A DNA stretch of 64,000 bases, from NCBI RefSeq assembly GCF_018070045.1, contig NZ_JAGPYK010000017.1, positions 62,001 through 126,000 on the forward strand. The letters run 5' to 3'. The notes below the pieces were generated by a model. That model was not told the DNA's origin, did not search any database, and was given only the letters and a program-made list of their open reading frames with translations. The position numbers and the translations under genes were made by a program. The stretch is from Micromonospora sp. U21 (lineage in GTDB: Bacteria; Actinomycetota; Actinomycetes; Mycobacteriales; Micromonosporaceae). Below, piece by piece: positions 25,885 through 33,538 of this stretch (positions are counted from its first letter, which is position 1; every line of letters begins with the position of its first letter).

Positions 25885-26557
25885 CGTCGACCAGCCCCGC
25901 CTCGTACGCGATGATCGCCGCCTGCACCCGGTTGCGGACGTCCAGCCGGGTGAAAATGCTGGTCAGGTAGCTCTTCACGGTGCCCTCCACCAGGTGCAGC
26001 CGGCGGGCGATCTCCGCGTTGGACAGCCCCGCCCCGACCAGGGCCAGCACCTCCCGCTCCCGCTCGGTCAGCCCGGCCGTCCGGTCCCGCGCGGCGGGCC
26101 GGCGGGCCAACCGTCCGGCGTCCAGCTCGATCACCCGGCGGGCCACCCGCGGCGACAGGTACGCGCCGCCCTCGGCGACCGCGTGCACCCCGGCGATCAG
26201 CTCGCGGGGGTCACCGGCCTTGAGCAGGAACCCACTGGCACCGTGCCCGAGCGCCCGGGCCACGTGGTCGTCCTCGCCGAAGGTGGTCAGCATCAGCGTG
26301 GCAGTGTCCGGCGCCACCCGGCGGATCTCGGCGGCGGCGGCCAACCCGTCCAGCCGCGGCATCCGGATGTCCAGCAGCGCCACCCGGGGCCGGTGCGCGC
26401 GGACCAGCTCCACCGCAGTCCGCCCGTCGCCGGCCTCGGCGACCACCTCGATGCCCGGGTCGGCGGCGAGGATGGCGCGGACGCCGGCCCGGATCATCGC
26501 CTCGTCGTCGGCGAGGACCACCCGAACCGGCGTGGCTGCGAAGGCGTCCATGGTCAT
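25880..26557 (-). CDS. NarL/LuxR-family response regulator
   Basis: A 225-residue regulator. The receiver domain has acidic residues in LADDEA (15-19), phosphorylation Asp63 in ALLDIRMPRLDG and Lys in FLLKAGDP. The C-terminal LuxR-type domain has LTEREREVLALVGAGLSNAE and VEGTVKSYLTSIFTRLDVRN. The ATG at 26557 overlaps the kinase stop (ATGA) and has AAGGAG upstream; a second ATG lies at 26551. It is the second gene after the sensor kinase and probably binds the palindromes at 24039 and 28192, controlling its own operon and the ABC exporter. Confidence 0.9.
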   Translation of the reverse strand: MTMDAFAATPVRVVLADDEAMIRAGVRAILAADPGIEVVAEAGDGRTAVELVRAHRPRVALLDIRMPRLDGLAAAAEIRRVAPDTATLMLTTFGEDDHVARALGHGASGFLLKAGDPRELIAGVHAVAEGGAYLSPRVARRVIELDAGRLARRPAARDRTAGLTEREREVLALVGAGLSNAEIARRLHLVEGTVKSYLTSIFTRLDVRNRVQAAIIAYEAGLVDG

Positions 26558-28155
26558 CCCGCGATCCGCTCCTTGCTGACCAGTCGGCCATCGGTGAAAC
26601 AGAGCCGCCAGGTCGGTTCGGCGAGGGGAAAGTTGCCGTCGGTGTACCACTCGCAGCCGGCCTCCTCCGCGCCGATCGGCGGGGTGAGCTGCCGGCGGGG
26701 CAACCCGGCCAGGTCGGTGCGCGCGGTGCCGGGCCGCATCCGGTCGAACGACGACTCGTCGAGCACCGTGCCGGCCGTGGCGAACGAGTAGTAGACCAGC
26801 GACAGGGCCAACGCCAGCCCGGCCGGGGCGGCGAGCGCGGTCAACAGGCTGCGCCGTACCCGGCGGCGGGCCTCGAGCAGCCGCCGCTCGGCGTCGACCG
26901 GCCGCTCCCCGCCTCCACCCTCGACCAAACCGGCGTCGGTCACCGCCACGGGCTCGGCGGTCACGGCCGACCACCGCCCGGCGGGAACGACGCCGGCCGG
27001 GTCGGCGGACAGCGGCAGCCGGGCCCGTACCGAGAAGCCACCGTCCGGGCCTGGACCGGTGTCCAGGACCCCGCCAGCCAGCCGGACGCGCTCGGCGAGG
27101 GCGAGCAGACCGCTGCCGGAGGACGGCGGGCTGGGCAGCGGGCCGGCCGGTGGCGGCCCGTTCCGCACCCGCACCTCGATCTCGTCCCCGCAGGGGGCGA
27201 GAGTGACGATGACCGGGGCGCCCGGGGCGTACCGGGCCGCGTTGGTGAGCGCCTCCCGGACCACCCCGTGCGCGGCCGGCCCGGTCATCCCGGGCAACTC
27301 CACGGCGCCGGGCGGAGCGTCCAACCGCACCGCCATCCCGGCCTCCCGAGCCCCGTCCACCAGGTCGGCGACCGTCTCGCCCGCCGGTCGGAGCCCCGCC
27401 GGGCCGTCCTCCTCCCGGAGCACCCCGATGATGCCGTGCAGCCGTTCCGTGGCGGCGGCGACTCTGGCTCGCAGCTCCCCCACCGCCGCCCGGTGCCCGG
27501 GGTCGAGGTCCTCGGTGAGCTCCAGCGCGGCGGCGCGCAACGCGATCAGGCTGAGGTCGTGGCCGAGAGAGTCGTGCATCTCCTCGGCGATCCGGGCGCG
27601 CTCACGCAACCGGATCCGCTCGGCGGCACCGCGCTGCTCGCGCGCCAGCGCGTCGGCGTGCCGCCCGCCCGCGTCGGCCAACTCCCGCTGCTGCCGGCGG
27701 TACCGGCCGACCAGCCACGGGAACACGCCGGCGAACAGCAGCACCGAGGCGAGCAGGAACCAGGTGCCCGCCCCGGTGCCGAGCAACCCCAGGTTCACCG
27801 CCGTGCCGGCGACCGCGATCACGCCGAACAGCACGGCCGCCGGGGCCGCCCCGGCGCTGCGCCGCCCGGTCAGGTAACTGAACACCGGGATGGCGAACAC
27901 GAAGTTGCCGTCGACCAGTGACCCGAGCACCACCAGCAGCAGACCGACCAGCGGGCGACGCCGCCCCAGTGCCACCGCCACGGCCAGCACCGTCAACCCA
28001 CCGACCAGCAACGCCAGGTTGTGCCGCGAGTGCGGCGGGGTCAGCCTGGCGTACCCGATCGGGGCGGCGAGCACCACCCAGAGCAGCACGTCCGGCAGAC
28101 CCTGCCACCGCGCCACCCCCGACGCACCGAACGCCGGCCACCTCGCGAACCTCAC
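26554..28155 (-). CDS. sensor histidine kinase with C-terminal membrane helix and exported domain
   Basis: A 533-residue kinase. The N terminus has about five membrane helices (residues 20-150). HisKA_3 with the phosphorylated His in IAEEMHDSLGHDLSLIALRA is near residue 195, and the HATPase domain (REALTNAARYAP, then GSGLLALAERVRLAGG) ends near 385. Unusually, a linker, an Arg-rich stretch, one further helix (APAGLALALSLVYYSFATAG) and about 70 exported residues follow. The last part has two Cys in CEWYTDGNFPLAEPTWRLC that could form a disulfide. A leaderless GTG at 28155 is chosen (TAGCCT seven bases upstream) over GTG 28173. Signal unknown. Confidence 0.85.
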   Translation of the reverse strand: MRFARWPAFGASGVARWQGLPDVLLWVVLAAPIGYARLTPPHSRHNLALLVGGLTVLAVAVALGRRRPLVGLLLVVLGSLVDGNFVFAIPVFSYLTGRRSAGAAPAAVLFGVIAVAGTAVNLGLLGTGAGTWFLLASVLLFAGVFPWLVGRYRRQQRELADAGGRHADALAREQRGAAERIRLRERARIAEEMHDSLGHDLSLIALRAAALELTEDLDPGHRAAVGELRARVAAATERLHGIIGVLREEDGPAGLRPAGETVADLVDGAREAGMAVRLDAPPGAVELPGMTGPAAHGVVREALTNAARYAPGAPVIVTLAPCGDEIEVRVRNGPPPAGPLPSPPSSGSGLLALAERVRLAGGVLDTGPGPDGGFSVRARLPLSADPAGVVPAGRWSAVTAEPVAVTDAGLVEGGGGERPVDAERRLLEARRRVRRSLLTALAAPAGLALALSLVYYSFATAGTVLDESSFDRMRPGTARTDLAGLPRRQLTPPIGAEEAGCEWYTDGNFPLAEPTWRLCFTDGRLVSKERIAG

Positions 28156-28162
28156 GGCGGTC

Positions 28163-28168
28163 AGGCTA
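28163..28168 (-). promoter_or_regulatory. -10 element, leaderless start of kinase-regulator operon
   Basis: The minus strand reads TAGCCT seven bases before the GTG at 28155. The palindrome at 28192-28205 ends just upstream of where the -35 should be, the usual place for an activator. Confidence 0.5.
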
Positions 28169-28191
28169 CCCACGCCCGACCTGGCCGGACA

Positions 28192-28205
28192 CTGACGAAA
28201 GTCAG
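28192..28205. promoter_or_regulatory. palindrome CTGACGAAAGTCAG before the kinase operon
   Basis: Identical over all 14 bases to the site at 24039-24052, centred about 43 bases before the kinase start codon. It supports autoregulation by the cognate NarL-type regulator. Confidence 0.65.
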
Positions 28206-28209
28206 GTGT

Positions 28210-28935
28210 TCAGCCGCTCTCCTCGGCCCAGGCCCGCCAGTCGTCGAGCACGCCGTGCAGGGACGGGGTGAGCCAGCCCGGCGCGGAGCGCCGGAACACG
28301 CCCGGGTCCATCGCGCCGGCACCGGCGGGCACCGCGCCGAGCAGGTTCGGCACCAGGTCGGTGAGGTTGGTCCAGTGCACCAGCTCCGGCGTGGCCGGCC
28401 AGGCGCCGATGACCACGCCGGCCGGCACCGCCCGGCGGTCCAGCGCCTCCAGGGTCAGCGCGGTGTGGTTGAGGGTGCCCAGCCCGGCACGGGCGACCAC
28501 CACGGCGGGCGCGCCGAGCGACACCGCCAGGTCGGCCATCGTCCACGGCTCACCGGACGGGCGCAGCCCCATCGGGACCAGCAGCCCGCCGGCCCCCTCG
28601 ACCAGCACCAGATCGTGCTTGTCGGTCTCCTCACGGACGGCGTCCACGGCGGTGTACAGCTCCAGCGGCGGCAGCTCGGCGACCCGGGCGGCGGCCAGCG
28701 GGGCGAGCGGGTCCGGATAGCTGGCCAGGGTGCGGCCGGTGAGCGGGGCGGCCATCCGGTTGACCGCGTCCACGTCTCCGGGCTCACCACCGGCCGTACC
28801 GGTCTGACCCGGTTTGACCACGGCCACCCGCAGGCCCGCGGCCTGCGCGGCGGCGGTGATCGCCGCGGTCACCACGGTCTTGCCGACCTCGGTATCGGTA
28901 CCGGTGACCAGCACCACCCCCTGCCACGCGCTCAC
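28210..28935 (-). CDS. bioD: dethiobiotin synthetase BioD
   Basis: This 241-residue ATP-dependent enzyme closes the ureido ring of 7,8-diaminopelargonate with CO2 to give dethiobiotin, the penultimate biotin step. The P-loop is VTGTDTEVGKTVVTAAI near residue 10. The substrate Lys is in VVKPGQTG, and VEGAGGLLVP is a conserved later loop. The GTG start lies exactly at the end of a second 59-bp repeat unit, and its first codons (GTGAGCGCG) match the repeat's own beginning. It follows bioF in one operon on the minus strand. Confidence 0.93.
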   Translation of the reverse strand: MSAWQGVVLVTGTDTEVGKTVVTAAITAAAQAAGLRVAVVKPGQTGTAGGEPGDVDAVNRMAAPLTGRTLASYPDPLAPLAAARVAELPPLELYTAVDAVREETDKHDLVLVEGAGGLLVPMGLRPSGEPWTMADLAVSLGAPAVVVARAGLGTLNHTALTLEALDRRAVPAGVVIGAWPATPELVHWTNLTDLVPNLLGAVPAGAGAMDPGVFRRSAPGWLTPSLHGVLDDWRAWAEESG

Positions 28936-29053
28936 GGAACCATCTCGGTTCGCGACTGCGGGGCTCGCAACACCGGCTCACTCCTCGCGCTCACGGGACC
29001 ATCTCGGTTCGCGACTGCGGGGCTCGCAACACCGGCTCACTCCTCGCGCTCAC
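28936..29053 (-). repeat. tandem pair of 59-bp repeats at the bioF/bioD junction
   Basis: Two 59-bp units (29053-28995 and 28994-28936, minus strand), each starting GTGAGCGCGAGGAGTGAGCC and containing GAGCCCCGCAGTCGCGAAC. They differ at about one base. The TGA in the first GTGAGC is the bioF stop, and bioD starts at the first base after the second unit. A related pair with the same 59-bp period lies at 61105-61222. Confidence 0.9.
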
Positions 29054-30186
29054 GGGCCGCACTCGACGATGACGTCCAGGGCACGCTCGAAGGCCGGCCG
29101 GGACACCCCGGCGCTGACCGTGAGTCGCAGCCGGGAGCGGCTGTCCGGGGTCGACGGCGGCCGGAAGCAGCCCACCGCGACGCCCCGGTCCCGGCAGTCG
29201 GCGGCCCAGGTCGTCGCCGCCTCCGGGCCGGGGGCGGTCACCGAGATCACGGCCGCGTCCGGCGCGGAGACGGTCAACCCGGCCGCACGCAGCCGGTCGA
29301 CCGCCAGCGCCACCCGCTCGACCAGCTCGGTACGCAGGTCGTCACCGGCCCGGGCCAGACGCAGCGCGGCGTGCACGCCGGCGGCGACCGCCGGCGGCAG
29401 CGCGGTGTCGAAGATGAACGTGCGGCCGGTCTCGACCAGGTGCCGGACGAACTCGGCCGGGCCGGCGACCACCCCGCCCGCGCCACCGAGCGCCTTGGAC
29501 AGGGTTGCGGTGACCACCACGTCCGGTTCGCCGGCGAGCCCGGCGGCGGCGACCGCCCCGGCGCCGGCCGGACCGGTCACGCCGAGCGCGTGCGCGTCGT
29601 CGACCAGCAGCAGCGCGCCGTGGCGGCGGGCCACCGCGTGCAGCCGGGCCAGCGGAGCGAGATCGCCGTCGACCGAGAAGACCGACTCGGTGACCACCAC
29701 CGCCGGGCGGCCGGGGGCCCCCGCGAGCGCGGCGGCCACCGCCGTCACGTCGGCGTGAGCGGTGACCAGGGTCTCCGCGCCGGAGATCCGGCAGCCGTCG
29801 ATCAGGGACGCGTGGTTGTGCGCGTCGGAGACGAGCAGCGTGCGGGGTTGGACGAGGGCACGCAACGCACCCAGGTTGGCCAGGTAGCCGGAGGAGAAGA
29901 CGAGGGACCGGTCGGTGCCCAGCCACTGCGCCAGCTCGTCCTCCAGCGCCTGGTGCGCGTCGGTGGAGCCGCGCACGAGGCGCGACCCGGTCGCCCCCAG
30001 CCCGTACGCCGACAGCGCCGCTGCGGCGGCACCGATGACCTCCGGGTGGGTGGCCAGGCCGAGGTAGTCGTTACCGGCCAGGTCGGTCATGCCGTCGGCG
30101 GCGGGACGCGGGTGCAACCGCCGGGTCAGCCCGGCCTTCGCCCGCAACTCCGCACGGCGGTCGAGCGCCGCCAGCCAGTCCGCCAC
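29050..30186 (-). CDS. bioF: 8-amino-7-oxononanoate synthase BioF
   Basis: A 378-residue PLP enzyme that condenses pimeloyl-ACP or -CoA with alanine. Conserved features are NDYLGLATHPEV, the glycine-rich GLGATGSRLVRGS, FSSGYLANLGAL, VDDAHALGVTGP and the PLP-lysine motif TLSKALGGAGG. The GTG at 30186 (MADWLAALDRRAEL) is preferred for its AAGGGG ribosome site five bases upstream; a longer GTG start at 30219 is possible. Its stop is supplied by the first 59-bp repeat unit. It is divergent from bioB with about 240 bases between starts. bioA is not in this window. Confidence 0.92.
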   Translation of the reverse strand: MADWLAALDRRAELRAKAGLTRRLHPRPAADGMTDLAGNDYLGLATHPEVIGAAAAALSAYGLGATGSRLVRGSTDAHQALEDELAQWLGTDRSLVFSSGYLANLGALRALVQPRTLLVSDAHNHASLIDGCRISGAETLVTAHADVTAVAAALAGAPGRPAVVVTESVFSVDGDLAPLARLHAVARRHGALLLVDDAHALGVTGPAGAGAVAAAGLAGEPDVVVTATLSKALGGAGGVVAGPAEFVRHLVETGRTFIFDTALPPAVAAGVHAALRLARAGDDLRTELVERVALAVDRLRAAGLTVSAPDAAVISVTAPGPEAATTWAADCRDRGVAVGCFRPPSTPDSRSRLRLTVSAGVSRPAFERALDVIVECGP

Positions 30187-30416
30187 CGTCACCCCTTCGC
30201 CGCCGTCCGCGCCGGTCACGCCGACACCCGTCGGGCGAAATTACCACCCGCCACCACCGGCCCGACGGATCCACTCGGTACGCGAGGTCGACCTGCACCG
30301 AACTTCAGCTTCCCGGCCGGTCCGCTGCGACGACTGCCGCGTACCGCCAGGGCCCGACCACGCCCGCCGCCCGCTCGACCGGCCGGCGGCCCGTTTCGGC
30401 TGACCGGGGGGCCTTG

Positions 30417-30422
30417 TAGGGT
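30417..30422 (+). promoter_or_regulatory. -10 element, leaderless start of bioB
   Basis: TAGGGT lies seven bases before the bioB ATG, with no ribosome site between them. No clear biotin-repressor operator was recognised in the bioF-bioB gap. Confidence 0.5.
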
Positions 30423-30429
30423 ACGAGCC

Positions 30430-31425
30430 ATGCCAGAGATCCTCGACCAGGCCCGGACGCAGGTCCTGGGTGACGGTGTCGGCCTCGACGAGGCCGGCGT
30501 CCTCGCCGTGCTGAACCTGCCCGACGAGCACCTGCCCGCCGCCCTCCAGCTCGCGCACGACGTGCGGATGCGGTGGTGCGGTCCGGAGGTCGAGGTCGAG
30601 GGGATCGTCTCGCTGAAGACGGGCGGCTGCCCGGAGGACTGCCACTTCTGCTCCCAGTCCGGCCTGTTCACCTCCCCGGTGCGCTCGGTCTGGCTGGACA
30701 TCCCGTCCCTGGTCGAGGCGGCGAAGCAGACCGCGAAGACCGGGGCGACCGAGTTCTGCATCGTGGCCGCCGTCCGCGGCCCGGACGCCCGGCTGATGAA
30801 GCAGATGCGCGAGGGCGTCGCCGCCATCAAGGCCGAGGTCGACATCCAGGTCGCCGCGTCGCTGGGCATGCTCTCCCAGGAGCAGGTCGACGACCTGGTC
30901 GACATGGGCGTGCACCGTTACAACCACAACCTGGAGACCTGCCGGTCGTACTTCCCCAACGTGGTCACCACGCACTCCTGGGAGGAGCGCTGGGAGACGC
31001 TGCGGATGGTCCGCGACTCCGGCATGGAGGTGTGCTGCGGTGGCATCCTCGGTCTCGGCGAGACCGTCGAGCAGCGGGCGGAGTTCGCCGCGCAGCTCGC
31101 CGAGCTGAACCCGCACGAGGTGCCACTGAACTTCCTCAACCCCCGACCCGGCACGCCGCTCGGTGACCGTCCGGTGGTGGAGGGTAAGGACGCGCTGCGG
31201 GCCATCGCCGCGTTCCGGCTGGCCATGCCCCGCACCATCCTGCGGTACGCGGGCGGCCGGGAGATCACCCTGGGTGACCTCGGCACCCGCGACGGTCTGC
31301 TCGGCGGCATCAACGCGGTGATCGTCGGCAACTACCTGACCACGCTGGGTCGACCGGCGACCGCCGACCTGGACCTGCTGGACGAGCTGAAGATGCCGGT
31401 CAAGGCCCTCTCCGCCACGCTGTGA
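30430..31425 (+). CDS. bioB: biotin synthase BioB
   Basis: A 331-residue radical-SAM enzyme that inserts sulfur into dethiobiotin. The SAM-cluster cysteines are in CPEDCHFC (C67, C71, C74), and YNHNLETC and GGILGLGE are further BioB motifs. The ATG at 30430 gives the normal family length, although the frame stays open for over 2 kb upstream. Its stop overlaps the bsaP start, so the two are translationally coupled. BioB proteins of this actinobacterial lineage are known to need the auxiliary protein BsaP for activity, which fits the arrangement. Confidence 0.96.
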   Translation: MPEILDQARTQVLGDGVGLDEAGVLAVLNLPDEHLPAALQLAHDVRMRWCGPEVEVEGIVSLKTGGCPEDCHFCSQSGLFTSPVRSVWLDIPSLVEAAKQTAKTGATEFCIVAAVRGPDARLMKQMREGVAAIKAEVDIQVAASLGMLSQEQVDDLVDMGVHRYNHNLETCRSYFPNVVTTHSWEERWETLRMVRDSGMEVCCGGILGLGETVEQRAEFAAQLAELNPHEVPLNFLNPRPGTPLGDRPVVEGKDALRAIAAFRLAMPRTILRYAGGREITLGDLGTRDGLLGGINAVIVGNYLTTLGRPATADLDLLDELKMPVKALSATL

Positions 31426-31625
31426 CGGCCATGACGACGACGGAGCTGTGGTGCGACCGGTGCGGTGACCCGGTGGCGGCCGGCGCAGCCCACCCCGGCT
31501 GCGCGTCGGCCCGCCAACTCGAGCCGCCCCGGTACTGCCACCGCTGCCGCCGTCGGATGAAGGTGCAGGTGCTGCCGGTCGGGTGGTCGGCGGTCTGCGT
31601 CGAGCACGGCGAGATCAGGGGCTGA
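31422..31625 (+). CDS. bsaP: biotin synthase auxiliary protein BsaP
   Basis: A 67-residue Cys-rich protein with CxxC in CDRCG, a further Cys in HPGC, CxxC in YCHRCRRRMKVQV and a last Cys in AVCVEHGE. The RYCHRCxRRMKVQVxPxGW segment matches the small protein encoded after bioB in mycobacteria (Rv1590), shown to be required for actinobacterial BioB and thought to help its iron-sulfur chemistry. The GTG at 31422 overlaps the bioB stop (GTGA); an ATG at 31431 is an alternative. Confidence 0.85.
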   Translation: MTAMTTTELWCDRCGDPVAAGAAHPGCASARQLEPPRYCHRCRRRMKVQVLPVGWSAVCVEHGEIRG

Positions 31626-31629
31626 GCCG

Positions 31630-32136
31630 ATGCTGCGAGGGCGGGCGGTGACCCTGCGACCGGCGACGGTCGAGGACGTGCCTGCGCTCGCGGCGATCCG
31701 GGCCGATCCCGAGGTACGCCGGTGGTGGCGGGGCGGCGACGATCTGGCCGAGTCCGTTCGCGCCGACCTGGCCGACGACGAGCTGACCCAGTACGCCATC
31801 GAGCACGACGGCCAGGTGATCGGCGCGATCCAGTGGTACGACGAGCCGGACCCGGACTACCGGCACGCCAGCCTGGACATCTTCCTCGATCCGGCGGTGC
31901 GCGGCGCCGGGCTCGGCGTGGACGCCATCCGCACCCTGGCCCGGCACCTCATCGAGGAGTACGGCCACCACCGGTTCACCATCGACCCGGCGGCGGCGAA
32001 CAGCGCCGCGATCCGCGCGTACGCCAAGGTCGGTTTCCGGCCCGTGGGGGTGCTGCGCCGCTACGAGCGCGGCGAGGACGGCCGCTGGCACGACGGCCTC
32101 CTGATGGACCTGCTCGCCGACGACCTCGTGGAGTGA
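31630..32136 (+). CDS. GNAT N-acetyltransferase, AAC(6')-like
   Basis: A 168-residue acetyltransferase. The acetyl-CoA motif is DPAVRGAGLGVDAIRTLARHL near residue 90, and the later part IDPAAANSAAIRAYAKVGFRPVG is typical of the AAC(6')/RimJ-like branch. The N terminus VTLRPATVEDVPALAAIRADPEV is also typical. Similarity to aminoglycoside 6'-acetyltransferases is at subfamily level only, so resistance should not be assumed. It starts four bases after bsaP and may share the bioB transcript by proximity. Confidence 0.8.
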   Translation: MLRGRAVTLRPATVEDVPALAAIRADPEVRRWWRGGDDLAESVRADLADDELTQYAIEHDGQVIGAIQWYDEPDPDYRHASLDIFLDPAVRGAGLGVDAIRTLARHLIEEYGHHRFTIDPAAANSAAIRAYAKVGFRPVGVLRRYERGEDGRWHDGLLMDLLADDLVE

Positions 32137-32271
32137 ACCGCAGCTACACCGCGTCCCCTGCCGATGTCCCGATCCGAGGGTCATCAGTCCATCCGGCCGG
32201 CCACCGACCACCGGCAGTGCCGGGTTCCTCCTGATCAGCGGGCCGACGAGCCCGCCGACCAAGGAGGAACC

Positions 32272-33468
32272 ATGTCCCGATTCCCGTCCTGGCGGGAACC
32301 GCTGATCGCGCTCGGCCTGGCCGCAGGGCCGGTCGTGGCGCTCGGCTTCACCCGCTTCGCGTACGCCCTGATGCTGCCCGCCATGCGCGGCGACCTGCAC
32401 TGGACGTACGCCCAGGCCGGCGGCTTGAACACCGCGAACGCCGCCGGCTACGTGCTCGGCGCCGGCACGGCCGTGTTCTGGGCCCGCCGGTTCGGCGACC
32501 GGGCCACGTTCCTGAGCACCCTCGCGGTGAGCGCGCTCATCCTGCTGCTGACCGCCGCCACCGCGGACTACCCGGTGCTGGGCCTGCTGCGTTTCGTGGG
32601 CGGGGTGACCACGGCTGTCACCTTCGTACTCGGCTCGGCGCTCGCCGCCCGGGCTGCCACCGGGGGCGGGCAGCGGCGGGCCGCGACGCTGGTGGCCCTC
32701 TACATGGCCGGGGTCGGCATCGGGGTGGTGCTCTCCGGTCTGCTGGTGCCGGTGGCGCTCGCGGTGGCCGGGGACGCCGGCTGGCGGGCTGGCTGGCTGC
32801 TGCTCGGCGGGGCCGCCGTGCTCGCAATCGTCCCGGCCCTGCTCGCCGTTCGCCGGGTCACGCCCGTGACCGGAGTCACCCGCGCCGGCCTGCCCCGGGC
32901 GGACCTGGCGCGGCTCGCCCCGACCTTCGCCTGGTACGTGCTCTTCGGCGCCGGCTACGTGAGCTACCTGACCTTCGTGATCGCGCTGCTGCGCGACGAG
33001 GGACTGCGCACGCCGGGGGTCGCCGCGTTCTTCGTGACGCTCGGCCTCGCCTCCGCGCTGACCACGCTCAGCGTGTGGGGGAAGTTGGTCAGCCGGCTGC
33101 CCGGTGGCCGGGCACCTGCGCTGGTCTCGCTGGTGGTGCTACTCGGCGTGCTGCCGGTGCTGCTGCTGCCCGCCGGTCTGCCCGCGGCACTGCTCTCGGC
33201 GGTGGTGTTCGGCAGCGGTTTCATGGCCGGTCCGACGGCGGCCACGGTGCTGGCCCGCCGGGCCCTGCCGGTCAGCGGCTGGACGGCCGGCATCGCGCTG
33301 CTGACGGTGGCGTTCTCGCTCGGCCAGATGGTCGGTCCGCTGGTCTCCGGCGTGCTGTCGGACTCCGGCGGGATCGCGGCCGGACTCTGGCTCTCGGTGG
33401 CCCTGCTCGCCGTCGCCACGCTGGTCGCCCTGCGGCAGCCTGATCCCGCGCCGGCAGTCGTCCCCTAA
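32272..33468 (+). CDS. MFS transporter
   Basis: A 398-residue integral membrane protein with about 12 hydrophobic segments. The N-terminal half has GFTRFAYALMLPAMRGDLHW and the first-loop motif equivalent (ARRFGDRATFLST). The family resembles YbfB/YjiJ-type MFS proteins, of unknown substrate. The ATG at 32272 follows an excellent AAGGAGGA site; an earlier in-frame start is not supported. It converges on the GlxA-type regulator, with a hairpin between them. Confidence 0.85.
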   Translation: MSRFPSWREPLIALGLAAGPVVALGFTRFAYALMLPAMRGDLHWTYAQAGGLNTANAAGYVLGAGTAVFWARRFGDRATFLSTLAVSALILLLTAATADYPVLGLLRFVGGVTTAVTFVLGSALAARAATGGGQRRAATLVALYMAGVGIGVVLSGLLVPVALAVAGDAGWRAGWLLLGGAAVLAIVPALLAVRRVTPVTGVTRAGLPRADLARLAPTFAWYVLFGAGYVSYLTFVIALLRDEGLRTPGVAAFFVTLGLASALTTLSVWGKLVSRLPGGRAPALVSLVVLLGVLPVLLLPAGLPAALLSAVVFGSGFMAGPTAATVLARRALPVSGWTAGIALLTVAFSLGQMVGPLVSGVLSDSGGIAAGLWLSVALLAVATLVALRQPDPAPAVVP

Positions 33469-33494
33469 CCGGAGTTCGCCTCCGGCCGCTGAGC

Positions 33495-33533
33495 CCGGTG
33501 GTCTCCGGTCGGGGCACCGGCCGGAGACCACGG
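33495..33533. terminator. bidirectional hairpin between MFS and GlxA-type genes
   Basis: CCGGTGGTCTCCGG pairs with CCGGAGACCACGG with one mismatch, across a 12-base loop. Confidence 0.6.
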
Positions 33534-33538
33534 CCGGA

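Noticed and set aside
28936..29053. The paired 59-bp repeats as a CRISPR array
   Set aside because: Only two units with no spacers between them; they are direct tandem copies, and no cas gene is present.
28021..30429. The long open stretch in frame with and upstream of bioB
   Set aside because: BioB homology starts at the ATG at 30430, which has a leaderless -10; the upstream part is antisense to bioF and bioD.
31630..32136. Aminoglycoside-resistance acetyltransferase
   Set aside because: Similarity is to the broad AAC(6')/RimJ-like GNAT group; nothing visible fixes an aminoglycoside substrate.
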